Below, piece by piece: positions 16,423-26,300 of a stretch of DNA of 37,579 nt. The DNA lies in assembly GCA_011525745.1 (NCBI GenBank), contig WYBU01000110.1, positions 1-37,579 of the forward strand, in the 5' to 3' direction. Under the pieces are notes generated by a model. The model did not search any database. It saw only the letters and a program-made list of their open reading frames with translations, and had not been told where the DNA came from. The number at the start of each line of letters is the position of its first letter. Positions within the stretch are counted from its first letter, which is position 1. The translations under genes and the position numbers were made by a program. The DNA comes from Planctomycetaceae bacterium. Its GTDB lineage: Bacteria > Planctomycetota > Phycisphaerae > UBA1845 > UTPLA1.

Positions 16423-19400
16423 ATGACCGAATCGCCGAACAAGCGTCCGACGACGCCCATCGCCATCGTCGGAATGGGCTGTTTGTTTCCGCGCGCCGCG
16501 GGCCTCAAGGACTTCTGGCATCTGCTGCGCACCGGCGGAGACGGCATCCGCGACGTCCCGCCGACGCACTGGTCGGCCGACGACTATTTTGATCCCGATC
16601 CGAAAGCCCCGGACCGTACGTACTGCCGCCGCGGAGGTTTTCTCGATGCGGTGGCCTTCGATCCCAGCGAATTCGGCGTTCCGCCGACCGCGATCGAGGC
16701 GACCGACACGTCGCAACTGCTGGCGCTGATGGTCGCCCGGGCGGCGCTCGAAGACGCCGGCTATGGACTAGGCCGCGAATTCGATCGCGAGCGCGTCAGT
16801 GTCATTCTCGGCGTCACCGGCACGCAGGAACTGGTGATTCCGCTCGGCGCGCGGCTGGGTCATCCGATCTGGCGGCGTGCGCTCCAACAGGCCGGGGTCG
16901 CGCCCGAGGTGGCCGATGACGTGGTGCGCCGCATCGCGGACGCCTACGTGCCCTGGCAGGAGAACTCGTTTCCGGGATTGCTCGGCAACGTCGTGGCCGG
17001 TCGCATCGCCAATCGTCTCGACCTGCGCGGTACGAACTGCGTGGTGGATGCGGCGTGCGCCAGTTCGCTGTCGGCCGTTCACCTGGCGATGATGGAGCTT
17101 GAAAGCGGCCGGGCCGACGTAGCCGTCAGCGGCGGCGTCGACGCGCTCAACGACATCTTCATGCACATGTGTTTCAGCAAGACGCCGGCGCTGTCGCCGA
17201 CCGGCGATGCGCGGCCGTTCGACAAGGACGCCGATGGGACGGTGCTGGGCGAGGGCGTCGGGCTGCTGGTGTTGAAGCGGCTGGACGACGCCGAGCACGG
17301 CGGAGACCGGATTTATGCGGTCATCCGTGGCGTGGGCACGTCGAGCGACGGTCGTTCGCAAAGCATCTACGCGCCCTACGCGACGGGCCAGGCCCGCGCG
17401 CTGCGGCGGGCGTATGCGCAGGCGCGCGTTGATCCGCGGACGATCGAGCTGATCGAGGCACACGGCACGGGTACGAAAGTCGGTGACGTGGTCGAGGTCG
17501 AGGCGCTGCGCGGCGTGTTCGCGGAATCGGCCGGAGGCAATGACAAGGCGAGCGCCTGGTGTGCCATCGGATCCGTCAAGTCGCAAATCGGCCACACGAA
17601 GGCGGCCGCCGGCGCGGCGGGCCTGATCAAGGCGGCGCTGGCGCTGTATCACCGCGTGCTGCCGCCGACGGTCAAGGTTCGGCGGCCGAATCCCCGGCTC
17701 GGCCTCGAAACCGCACCCTTTTACCTGAACGGCGAATCGCGGCCGTGGCTGCCGCGCGGCGATTATCCGCGTCGGGCGGCGGTCAGCTCGTTCGGATTCG
17801 GGGGCAGCAACTTTCACGTCGTGCTGGAGGAGTATGGCGGCAACCAGACCGGCTGGGATGGATCGGTCGAAATCGTGGCGCTGTCGGCTCAAACGTCGGC
17901 GACGCTGCTGCACGAGATCGAGTCGTGGCGCGAGGCAATCGCCGGCGGCGTGACCTGGCCGGAATTCGCCGCAAAGGCGCATGCGTCGCGGCGTGCGTTT
18001 TCGACGGCGCACCGACATCGGCTCGCGCTGACCTTCGAACGGCCGCCGGCGGCCGATGAGGCTGCTGCGACGTCGGGCGACGACGTTCCGCTCATGCCCG
18101 GCGTGTGTCCGGCGTCGTTGGCCAAGCCGTTCATCGAGGCGGTCGAGGCCATCCGGCGAGATCCGGACGCGGAGTGGTCGCGCCCGAACATGACCTTTGG
18201 CGTAGGGGCGGCGTCGGGCAAGCTGGCGTTCCTGTTTCCGGGGCAGGGGTCGCAGTACGTCGGAATGGGGCGCGATCTGGCGTGCGTCTTTTCCGAAGCG
18301 CAGGGAGCGCTGCGAGAAGCCGACGACGCATGGCGCGCGTTTGCCGAGGAGCAAGCCGCCGCGACAGCCGACTCGCGCGGCGGGCGATTAAGCGATCTTA
18401 TTTATCCTCACACGGCGTTTGACGACGACACGCGAACCCGGCAGCAGGCACTGCTGACGCGCACCGAGCACGCTCAGCCCGCCCTGGGCGCCGTCAGCCT
18501 TGCCATGCTGCGCGTGTTGGAGCGCTTCGGCGTGCGCACTGACGCCCTGGCCGGTCACAGCTTCGGCGAGCTGACCGCGCTGCACGCGGCCGGTCGAATG
18601 GACGCGGCGACGATGCTGCGGCTGGCGATGCTGCGCGGCCGGGCGATGGCGGGTGACGGCGGCGACCGCGGCGCCATGCTGGCGGTTGAAGCGCCGCTGG
18701 TAGACGTGCAGCGCCTCATCGACGCCGAACGGCTGAACGTCGTGCTGGCCAATCGCAACACGCCGAATCAGGGCGTGCTGTCGGGACCTCGCGACGAAAT
18801 CCGTCGCGCGGCGGACGGCTGCCGGGCGCGCGGCCTGCGCTGTCGCGAGTTGGCGGTGGCCGGCGCGTTTCACAGCCCGCTGATGAGCGAGGCGCATGAG
18901 ACGTTCCGCCGCGGTTTGTCGCAGGTGAAGTTCGCGCCGCCGCGCGTGGCGGTATATGCAAACAGTACGGCACGGCCCTATCCGGACGGTCCGGCCGGCA
19001 CGCGCGCGACGCTGGCGGAGCAGCTCGTTCGGCCGGTGGAGTTTGTCGGTCTGATCGAGAATCTATACGCCGACGGCGTGCGCTGCTTCGTCGAAGTGGG
19101 TCCGAAGGCCACGCTGACGGGGCTGGTGCGGGCCAATCTGTCGGATCGGCCGCACTGGGCGGTGGCGGTTGACGCGTCGGCCGGGCGGCGGAACGGGCTG
19201 CTCGATCTGGCGCGAGCGCTGGCCCAGCTTGCGGCATGGGGGCACGCGGTCGATCTGTCGGCGTGGGAGGAAGAACCGCGACCGGTGCGACGACCGCGAA
19301 TGGTGGTACCTTTGTGCGGCGCGAATTACCGCGCGCCGCGCGCGACGCAATCGAATGAATCAGGAATGCCGGAGGCAACAGTCCCCGCACGGGACGGGGT

Positions 19401-22400
19401 GGATGAATCCATGGGCGAAACGAATCGACTACAGGCTGTGACACAGCCGGCTGGATCGGCCGGCGGCGGAAACGGTGAAACACAAGCGCCTGCCGCGGGC
19501 GGGCGAATGATCGATGGGTGCGCGGCGCCGGTGGCTCATGCCCCCGCGTCGAAGTCGCCCCACGTGGAGACGCGCCCGGCGGTCGTACCGCGGACGCCGC
19601 CGGCTTCGCCGAGCGCCGTCGGTGATGATCACGCATCGCTGGTGATGGATGCGCTGCGCGTCGTTCAGGAGGGGCTGCGTTCGATGCAGGCGCTGCAAAC
19701 GCAGACCGCCGCGGCACACCAGCGGTTCCTGGAGGGACAGGCGCTGGCGCACCAGACGATTCAGGTCATGGTGGATGGGCAGCAACGCCTGCTCGAACGC
19801 GCGCTGGGTCTGGAACCGTCGCCGATGACGAGCCGGCCCGTGACGACGACGCCGTCCGCGCCGTCGATGTTGACTCCATCGTTGCCGCCCGCGCAGGAAA
19901 CTGCTCAGTACGCGATGCAGCCTCTCGCCGCCCCGCGCGGTTCGGCCCATGCGGGCGGGCGCGTTTCAGAGCGGTGCGATTCGCAACCAACCGACTGCGC
20001 TCCGGGCGGAATTGAACAGGCCGCCGATCGCGCGGTTGCGGCTCATCATCAGCCCATCACTGACTCGGCGGTTCCCACCGCGCCGAGTGGTTCGGGCGCC
20101 GCGGACGACGACGCCCGCGCAACCGTGTTTCACGTCATCAACGAACTAACCGGCTATCCGCTCGACATGCTGACGCCCGAGTTGCACCTGGAGGACGATC
20201 TGGGCATCGACCGCGTGCGGCGGCATGAGATCGTCGCCGCGGCCGCGCGACGCTTGGGCGCGGACGGTAACGGTGCGCTGCTTTCCGAGCGAATCGATGC
20301 GCTGAGCACGATCGCCGACGTTGTTCGCGCGGTCGGCTCGAACGGCCACGCCGGCGGCAACGGTCGCGCCACGGCCCATGCGGTCACGACTCCGTGCGAC
20401 GCCGATCAGGCGGCCGGACCGCCCACCGTCGATGCCCGGACGTTCTCGACCGCGCTGCTCAACGTCGTGTCGGAACTGACCGGCTATCCGATCGAGATGC
20501 TTGAGCTGGACATGGACATGGAAGCCGACCTGGGCATCGACTCGATCAAGCGCGTCGAAATCCTCGCGGCCGTGCAGGAACGCGTTCCGGGCGTGGCGGC
20601 GGTCAATCCGGAGTACATGGGCAGCCTTCGGACGCTGCGGCAGATAGTTGAGTACACGATCGGCGACGCTTCGCCCACCGGCGCGGCAGGCCCGAGCGGG
20701 AATCAGTCCAGACCCACTCTGGAACGCGCGGCCGCCGAGGAGGCGGTCGCCGGCCCTTTTGATTGTGGCGCCGCGGCCGAGTCGGCCGTCGGCGCCATCG
20801 AGCGGCGCATCCTCACGATTCAACCGCTGCCGCCGGTCGAAGGCCGCGCGTTCTCGATCGCACCGGGGCGTGAAGCGTGGATCACGCGAGAAGGCGGCGC
20901 GCTGTCCGAAGCGCTGGCCGATCGCGTGCGTCGGGCGGGACTTCCCGTCCGTCTCGTCGACAGCAACGCGCGGATCAGCGAATCCGACGCCGCCCGCGCG
21001 GCTGCGTTGATCGTGGTCGCACCGCCGTCTGATTCCCACGAAATATTGTCCGCCGAAACCGAGCGACTTCTCAAGCATGCCTTCGCATTGACGAAGGCGT
21101 TGTCGCGACCGTTGCGCGACGCGGCCGCTCACGGCGGCGCACTGCTCGCGACGGTGTCGCGCATGGACGGCCGATTCGGCCTTGGCGGCGGCGTTTTCGA
21201 CGCCGTGCAGGGCGGGCTGGCGGGACTTGCCAAGACCGCCGCGCACGAGTGGCCCGAAGTGCGCTGCCGCGCCATCGACGCGGACGCGGCGTGGACCGAC
21301 GCGGCCGCAACCGCCGACGCGATCTTCCGCGAACTGGCGGCGGATGGACCGATCGAAACGGGGCTGGGCGCGACGGGGCGCTGCGCCTTGCAGCTTGTTG
21401 AGGGCGGACATGCCGTTCGGCGGCCGATGGACATCCGCGAAGGCGACCTCGTCATCGTCACGGGCGGGGCGCGCGGCGTCACGGCCGAGGCGGCGGCGGC
21501 GCTGGCGGGAGCGACGCGATGCACGCTGCTGTTACTGGGCCGATCAGCGCCGCCGGCCGAGGAGCCGGCGTGGCTGGCGGGGCTTTGCGACGAAGGGTCC
21601 ATCAAGCGCGGAATTCTTCAGCACGAGTTCGGCGCGCCTGCGGGCGCGCCCGGCACAACCACGCACAAGCCGGCGCCGGCCGAGATCGAAGCGGCATACC
21701 GCCGGATCATGGGGGGGCGGGAAATACGATTTAATCTATCGCGGATTGAGTCCGCCGGGGCCCGCGTGCTGTATCGCGCCGTCGACGTGCGCGACGCCGC
21801 CGCGCTGCGCGGCGTCCTAAACGGCGTCGTGGCGGCGCACGGTCCGGTTCGCGTCATCATTCACGGAGCGGGCGTGCTGCACGATCGGCGCATCGAGGAC
21901 AAAAGCGTTGGGCAATTCGATGACGTATTCGACACAAAGGTCGGCGGGCTGCGGGCCTTGTTGCAGGTCGTTGATGCGGCGGCGCTGCGTCATCTGGTGC
22001 TGTTCTCGTCGGTCAGCGGGCGATTCGGCCGGCAGGGGCAGGTCGATTATGCGATGGCCAACGAAGCGCTGAACAAGGTTGCGCGGCGCTTTGCGGCGAT
22101 GCACCCGGAATGTCGAACGACGGCCATCAACTGGGGACCGTGGGACGGCGGAATGGTCACGCCCGCTCTGAAGCGCGAGTTCGAGCGGCTGGGCATATCG
22201 CTGATCGGACGAGCGGAAGGCGCCGCGGCGATGTTGCGCGAAATGCAGATCGCGGACGGGGCGGTGGAAGTGGTGTTGGGATCGGGATTCGGTCGAGAAG
22301 CGAGTGGCCGGAGGCTCGACGAAAGGCACGAAGGCGTCTCCGCACAGGCGGGGAAGGCACGAAGGCACGAAGGGGGTCAACGGACGCAACAGCGTCTTAC

Positions 22401-23316
22401 GGTGGCTTCCGGCACTGCGTGCGAGGCAGATACGGCGATTGAACGACAACTTTCGACATCGTCCGCCTTCGTGTGTGAGTTGAGCGTCGAGCGGTTTCCG
22501 TTTCTGACGTCGCACGTCATTGGCGGCCGGCCGGTGCTGCCTGTGGCCGTCATGCTCGAATGGCTGGCGCAGGCCGCCGGGGACGCCCACAGCGGAATGG
22601 CGTTTTTCGGCATCGACAATCTGCGCGTGCTCAAGGGAGTCATTCTTCGCGACAAATCGTATCCGGTGCGCGTCGATGTCAAAGCGACGCGCGGCGACGG
22701 CGGTACGGTCCTCGTCGATCTGGCGCTGCGCGGCGGTTCGCCGAATCGTCCGGTGCTGCACGCGCGGGCAACGGCCGTGCTTCAGCCGACGATCGATCCT
22801 CCAGCGGACGGCGTCGCGGCAGGATGGTTCGAATCACAACGCGAATGGCGCGATGGTCGGTCGCTGTATCGCGACGTGCTTTTTCACGGTCCGCATTTTC
22901 AGGCCATCGAACGCGTCGCCCCATGCTCCGATCGCGGGCTTTGGGCGCGCCTGCGAAAGGCGCCCTCGCCGCGCGAGTGGATGCGGAATCCGACGCGAAC
23001 CCGTTGGATCACCGATCCGTCGGCAATCGACGCCGCGCTTCAGATGGGCATCGTGTGGTGCCACGAACGTCTCGGCGAGCCGTCCCTGCCGAGCTTTATC
23101 GCGCGCTTTCGTCAGTACCGCGTCGCCTGGCCGCGCGACGGCGTCACCGCCGCGCTCGAAGTACGCAAGTCCGCCCGGCATCAGCTTGTCGCCGACGTGG
23201 CGTTCCTCGACGCTCGCGGCGAGCCGATCGCGCAGGCCGAGGGCATCGAGTGGACGGTCGATGCCTCGTTGCGCGCCGCGTTTACCGGCGCACAGGCCGG
23301 AGGCGGCGCCGTCTAA
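16423..23316 (+). CDS. pfaA: PfaA-like iterative polyketide/PUFA-type synthase, KS-MAT-ACP-ACP-KR-DH (2297 aa)
   Basis: Multidomain synthase that elongates an ACP-bound acyl chain with malonyl units and reduces and dehydrates it. KS (about 10-450): Cys212 in DAACASS, His347 in EAHGTGT, His391 in GHTKAAAG. Malonyl-AT (about 600-915): FPGQGSQ and Ser713 in GHSFGE. A Pro/Ala linker follows, with a Gln-rich helix (MQALQTQTAAAHQRFLEGQ) as in PUFA synthases. ACP1 (about 1229-1300) has Arg1264 where the phosphopantetheine Ser should be (DLGIDRVRR). ACP2 (about 1342-1420) is canonical, with Ser1374 in DLGIDSIKR. KR (to about 1950): TGGARGV at 1680 and YAMAN with Tyr1876. Polyketide-type DH: His2031 in HVIGGRPVLP and Asp2203 in DAALQ. 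The start is at 16423, because an upstream ATG (16306) gives an Arg-rich non-homologous extension. PfaA usually has four or more ACPs. Confidence 0.93.
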   Translation: MTESPNKRPTTPIAIVGMGCLFPRAAGLKDFWHLLRTGGDGIRDVPPTHWSADDYFDPDPKAPDRTYCRRGGFLDAVAFDPSEFGVPPTAIEATDTSQLLALMVARAALEDAGYGLGREFDRERVSVILGVTGTQELVIPLGARLGHPIWRRALQQAGVAPEVADDVVRRIADAYVPWQENSFPGLLGNVVAGRIANRLDLRGTNCVVDAACASSLSAVHLAMMELESGRADVAVSGGVDALNDIFMHMCFSKTPALSPTGDARPFDKDADGTVLGEGVGLLVLKRLDDAEHGGDRIYAVIRGVGTSSDGRSQSIYAPYATGQARALRRAYAQARVDPRTIELIEAHGTGTKVGDVVEVEALRGVFAESAGGNDKASAWCAIGSVKSQIGHTKAAAGAAGLIKAALALYHRVLPPTVKVRRPNPRLGLETAPFYLNGESRPWLPRGDYPRRAAVSSFGFGGSNFHVVLEEYGGNQTGWDGSVEIVALSAQTSATLLHEIESWREAIAGGVTWPEFAAKAHASRRAFSTAHRHRLALTFERPPAADEAAATSGDDVPLMPGVCPASLAKPFIEAVEAIRRDPDAEWSRPNMTFGVGAASGKLAFLFPGQGSQYVGMGRDLACVFSEAQGALREADDAWRAFAEEQAAATADSRGGRLSDLIYPHTAFDDDTRTRQQALLTRTEHAQPALGAVSLAMLRVLERFGVRTDALAGHSFGELTALHAAGRMDAATMLRLAMLRGRAMAGDGGDRGAMLAVEAPLVDVQRLIDAERLNVVLANRNTPNQGVLSGPRDEIRRAADGCRARGLRCRELAVAGAFHSPLMSEAHETFRRGLSQVKFAPPRVAVYANSTARPYPDGPAGTRATLAEQLVRPVEFVGLIENLYADGVRCFVEVGPKATLTGLVRANLSDRPHWAVAVDASAGRRNGLLDLARALAQLAAWGHAVDLSAWEEEPRPVRRPRMVVPLCGANYRAPRATQSNESGMPEATVPARDGVDESMGETNRLQAVTQPAGSAGGGNGETQAPAAGGRMIDGCAAPVAHAPASKSPHVETRPAVVPRTPPASPSAVGDDHASLVMDALRVVQEGLRSMQALQTQTAAAHQRFLEGQALAHQTIQVMVDGQQRLLERALGLEPSPMTSRPVTTTPSAPSMLTPSLPPAQETAQYAMQPLAAPRGSAHAGGRVSERCDSQPTDCAPGGIEQAADRAVAAHHQPITDSAVPTAPSGSGAADDDARATVFHVINELTGYPLDMLTPELHLEDDLGIDRVRRHEIVAAAARRLGADGNGALLSERIDALSTIADVVRAVGSNGHAGGNGRATAHAVTTPCDADQAAGPPTVDARTFSTALLNVVSELTGYPIEMLELDMDMEADLGIDSIKRVEILAAVQERVPGVAAVNPEYMGSLRTLRQIVEYTIGDASPTGAAGPSGNQSRPTLERAAAEEAVAGPFDCGAAAESAVGAIERRILTIQPLPPVEGRAFSIAPGREAWITREGGALSEALADRVRRAGLPVRLVDSNARISESDAARAAALIVVAPPSDSHEILSAETERLLKHAFALTKALSRPLRDAAAHGGALLATVSRMDGRFGLGGGVFDAVQGGLAGLAKTAAHEWPEVRCRAIDADAAWTDAAATADAIFRELAADGPIETGLGATGRCALQLVEGGHAVRRPMDIREGDLVIVTGGARGVTAEAAAALAGATRCTLLLLGRSAPPAEEPAWLAGLCDEGSIKRGILQHEFGAPAGAPGTTTHKPAPAEIEAAYRRIMGGREIRFNLSRIESAGARVLYRAVDVRDAAALRGVLNGVVAAHGPVRVIIHGAGVLHDRRIEDKSVGQFDDVFDTKVGGLRALLQVVDAAALRHLVLFSSVSGRFGRQGQVDYAMANEALNKVARRFAAMHPECRTTAINWGPWDGGMVTPALKREFERLGISLIGRAEGAAAMLREMQIADGAVEVVLGSGFGREASGRRLDERHEGVSAQAGKARRHEGGQRTQQRLTVASGTACEADTAIERQLSTSSAFVCELSVERFPFLTSHVIGGRPVLPVAVMLEWLAQAAGDAHSGMAFFGIDNLRVLKGVILRDKSYPVRVDVKATRGDGGTVLVDLALRGGSPNRPVLHARATAVLQPTIDPPADGVAAGWFESQREWRDGRSLYRDVLFHGPHFQAIERVAPCSDRGLWARLRKAPSPREWMRNPTRTRWITDPSAIDAALQMGIVWCHERLGEPSLPSFIARFRQYRVAWPRDGVTAALEVRKSARHQLVADVAFLDARGEPIAQAEGIEWTVDASLRAAFTGAQAGGGAV
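20107..20340 (+). other. Degenerate first ACP domain of the PfaA-like protein
   Basis: The domain text LTGYPLDMLTPELHLEDD and LGIDRVRRHEIVAA aligns with ACP2 (LTGYPIEMLELDMDMEAD and LGIDSIKRVEILAA). The attachment serine is replaced by Arg1264 (codon CGC at 20212). The fold-determining residues are kept, but it cannot carry phosphopantetheine in the usual way. Confidence 0.85.
22316..22400 (+). repeat. Intergenic-type GGCACGAAG repeat inside the KR-DH linker of the pfaA-like gene
   Basis: CGACGAAAGGCACGAAGGCG, then GGAAGGCACGAAGGCACGAA and AGGGGGTCAACGGACGC, sits in the coding sequence at residues about 1965-1993. It matches the non-coding repeat at 4300-4322 (AAAGGCACGGAGGCACGAAG). The translation is RRLDERHEGVSAQAGKARRH and so on, unlike any synthase domain. 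The reading frame stays open. Confidence 0.6.
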
Positions 23317-23322
23317 AACAAC

Positions 23323-26300
23323 ATGCCTCCCCGCACGCCCATCGCCGTCGTCGGCATCGGCTGCCGGTTTCCCGGAGCGGCCGACGCAGACGCTTTCTGG
23401 CGGAACATCGTCGATCGCGTCGATGCCGCGCGCGACGTTCCGCCCGACCGCTGGGCGCTCGATCCGCGTCGCGCCATTCATCCGCGGATTGCGCCCGACC
23501 GCGTCTATTCGCTGCGCGGCTGTTTCGTCGATCCTTTCGCGCCAGACTTGCGCGGACTGCACGTCGATCCCAATCTCGTCAGACGGCTCGATCCGCTCTA
23601 CCACCTGGTACTGCACGCCGGCCGGCAGGCGTTCTTCGACGCCGCGGTCGACTCGCTGGACCGCGAACGCGTCGGCGTCGTTCTGGCGGCGATCGCCCTG
23701 CCGACCGACGGCTCGTCGGCCATCACGCGTGAAATCCTCGGCGGGCCGGCGTTCGCGCCGAAGACTCCGCCGCGCGGCGCGGAGCGACTGGCGTGGGCCA
23801 TGAACAGCCGCGCCGTCGGCCTGCCGGGCGGATTACTGGCCCGGGCGCTGCGGCTCGGCGGCGGCAGTTTCACGCTCGACGCCGCCTGTGCCTCCTCGCT
23901 CTACGCGGTGAAGCTCGCCTGCGACGAACTGGCCGCCGGCCGCGCCGACGCCATGCTCGCCGGCGGAGTGTCGCGGCCCGAGTGCCTCTACACGCAAATG
24001 GGCTTCTGCCAGTTGCACGCACTGTCGCCGACCGGATGCTGCCGGCCGTTCGACGCGGCCGGCGACGGGCTGCTGGTCGGCGAAGGCGCGGGCTTCGTAT
24101 TGCTGAAGCGTCTGGACGACGCGCTGCGCGACGGCGACCGCATCCATGCCGTCATTCGCGGTGTCGGCCTGTCAAACGACATCGGCGGCAGCCTGCTGGC
24201 GCCGGATGCCGAGGGCCAGCTTCGCGCGATGCGGGCCGCGTACGAAGCAGCGGGTTGGGACCCGACGTCGCTCGATTTGATTGAATGTCACGGCACGGGC
24301 ACGCCGCTGGGCGACGCGGTGGAGGTGCGCAGCCTGCGCGAGCTGTGGGGAGCGACGGCGGATTCCAACAAGCGCTGCGCCATCGGCTCGGTCAAATCCA
24401 ATATCGGACATCTGCTGACGGCGGCGGGCATCGCGGGGCTGATCAAGGTGCTGCTGGCCCTGCGCGAGCGAACGCTGCCGCCGTCGGCGAACTTCGAGCG
24501 CCCCAACGAGCACATCCCACTGGCCGGCGGGCCGTTCGTGGTGCAACAGCGGGCCGAACCGTGGCCGGCGCCGGATTCGCATTCTCGCCGCGCGGCGGTC
24601 AGCGCCTTCGGATTCGGCGGGATCAATGCGCATCTGCTCGTCGACGAGTTCACGGGTGCAGGCGAGCCTGCGCCGAGACGATCCGTGCGTATCGCCGGCG
24701 CCAGCGGCGCTCATAGCGTGTCAGCAAAGCCCGATTCGAGGCAAACAATAGCAGTCGAGCCTGCGTCTTCCGTGGAGGTCAACTCGGCGCTCCCTTCACG
24801 CTCCCGCCCTGGTCGCGTTCAGGGGCGCGGTTCGGATCAGGCTTCTCAGCTACGGTCCAACGCCCGTGGCGAGACTGGGAGTCACGAAGCGAGCCGCTGT
24901 CCGGACGCGCCCGGGGAACGCGCGCAGTCCGGCGTCGCCATCGTCGGCATGGCCGCCCGATTCGGTCGCGTGGAATCGCTGCGCGCTTTTCAGGAGCAAG
25001 TGCTGCGCGGCGAGTCGCTATGGGCGTCCGACACGAACGGCGAGTCGCCCGCGCAGTCGCGCGTCGGCGCAACGCGGATCGAATCGCTGGCGATCGAAGT
25101 CGGCCGCTATCGCGTTCCGCCCAACGAAATCCCCGAAATCCTGCCGCAGCAACTGCTGATGCTCGACGTCGCCGCCGCGGCGCTGGAGGACGCGGGCATG
25201 CCGCTGCGCGAGCGCCGGCCGCGCATGAGCGTGCTGATCGGCATGGGGCTGGATCTGAATACGACGAACTTTCATTTGCGATGGTGCGCGGGCGAGGCCG
25301 ACGACGAGGGGCGCGGCGCGATCGGACCGGCGTTGAATGCGACGCGCACGGTTGGCGCGCTGGGCGGCATCATCGCCAGCCGAATCGCGCGGGATTTCGG
25401 TCTGGGCGGGCCGAGTTTTGCGGTGTCGGCGGAAGAGTCGTCGGGCATTGCAGCGCTGGACATCGCGCTGCGGGCGCTTCAGCAATGTGAGATCGACGCC
25501 GCCATCGTCGGCGCTGTCGACCTGGCCGGCGATCCGCGGTTGCGCGCGGCGGATGAGGTGCTGCTGGGTCGTTCGACCGACGAAGGCTCGCCGGCAGCAA
25601 GCGATTCCGCATCCGTTCCACCGCCCGGCGACGGCGCGGCGGCGGTCGTTCTGAAGCGGCTCGACGACGCGATTCGCGACGGCGATCGTATCTATGGCGT
25701 CATCCGCGGCATCGGCCGCGCAACCGGCGGGGACGCCTCGGCGACAACCGGCGACGAAGGCGCGTGCCGCCTGACGCTGGAGCGGGCCTACGCCGACGCG
25801 CGCACCTCGGCCGATTCCGTCGAATACATCGAGATCAGCGATCGCGGTTTGATGCCGGCCGCGGCCGTCGAGGCGCGCGCCCTGCGGAAGTACTTCGCGC
25901 AACGACGCGAGCCGGCCGCCCTCGGCGCGCTGACGCCGCTGGTGGGACGCATCGGCGCGGCGGCCGGACTGGGCGCGGTCGTCAAGTCGACGCTCGGCCT
26001 GTTCCAGCAGATCGTCCCGCCGCTGCCCGGCCACGATCGCCTCGATAAGTCGTGGAGCGAAGCGGAAGGCGTGTTTCACGCACCGGTCCAACCTGCGTTC
26101 TGGCTGCACGACCGATGCGAGGGACCTCGCCGCGCTGGCGTGCACGTCAGCGGACTCGACGGCACTTGTGCCCACGTCGTGCTTGAGGAATTTGAGCGGA
26201 CGGCCGCGGACTGCGCCGTTGAGCGTCGTCAGCCGCTGGGAGCGCGCGGCGTGGCCTTGTTTGCGATTCATGCCGACGATGTGGCGGGTTTGGGCGACGC

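Noticed and set aside
16768..18354. 528-residue minus-strand frame opposite the KS domain
   Set aside because: Shadow frame; the sense strand has all KS and MAT active-site motifs.
20127..20142. TGTTTCACGTCATCAA in the PfaA-like gene as a parS site
   Set aside because: Only the left half matches, and the sequence is explained by the ACP1 coding text VFHVIN.
20146..21411. 421-residue minus-strand frame within the PfaA-like gene
   Set aside because: Shadow of the ACP/KR region; Arg-rich, no ribosome-binding site or recognisable domain.
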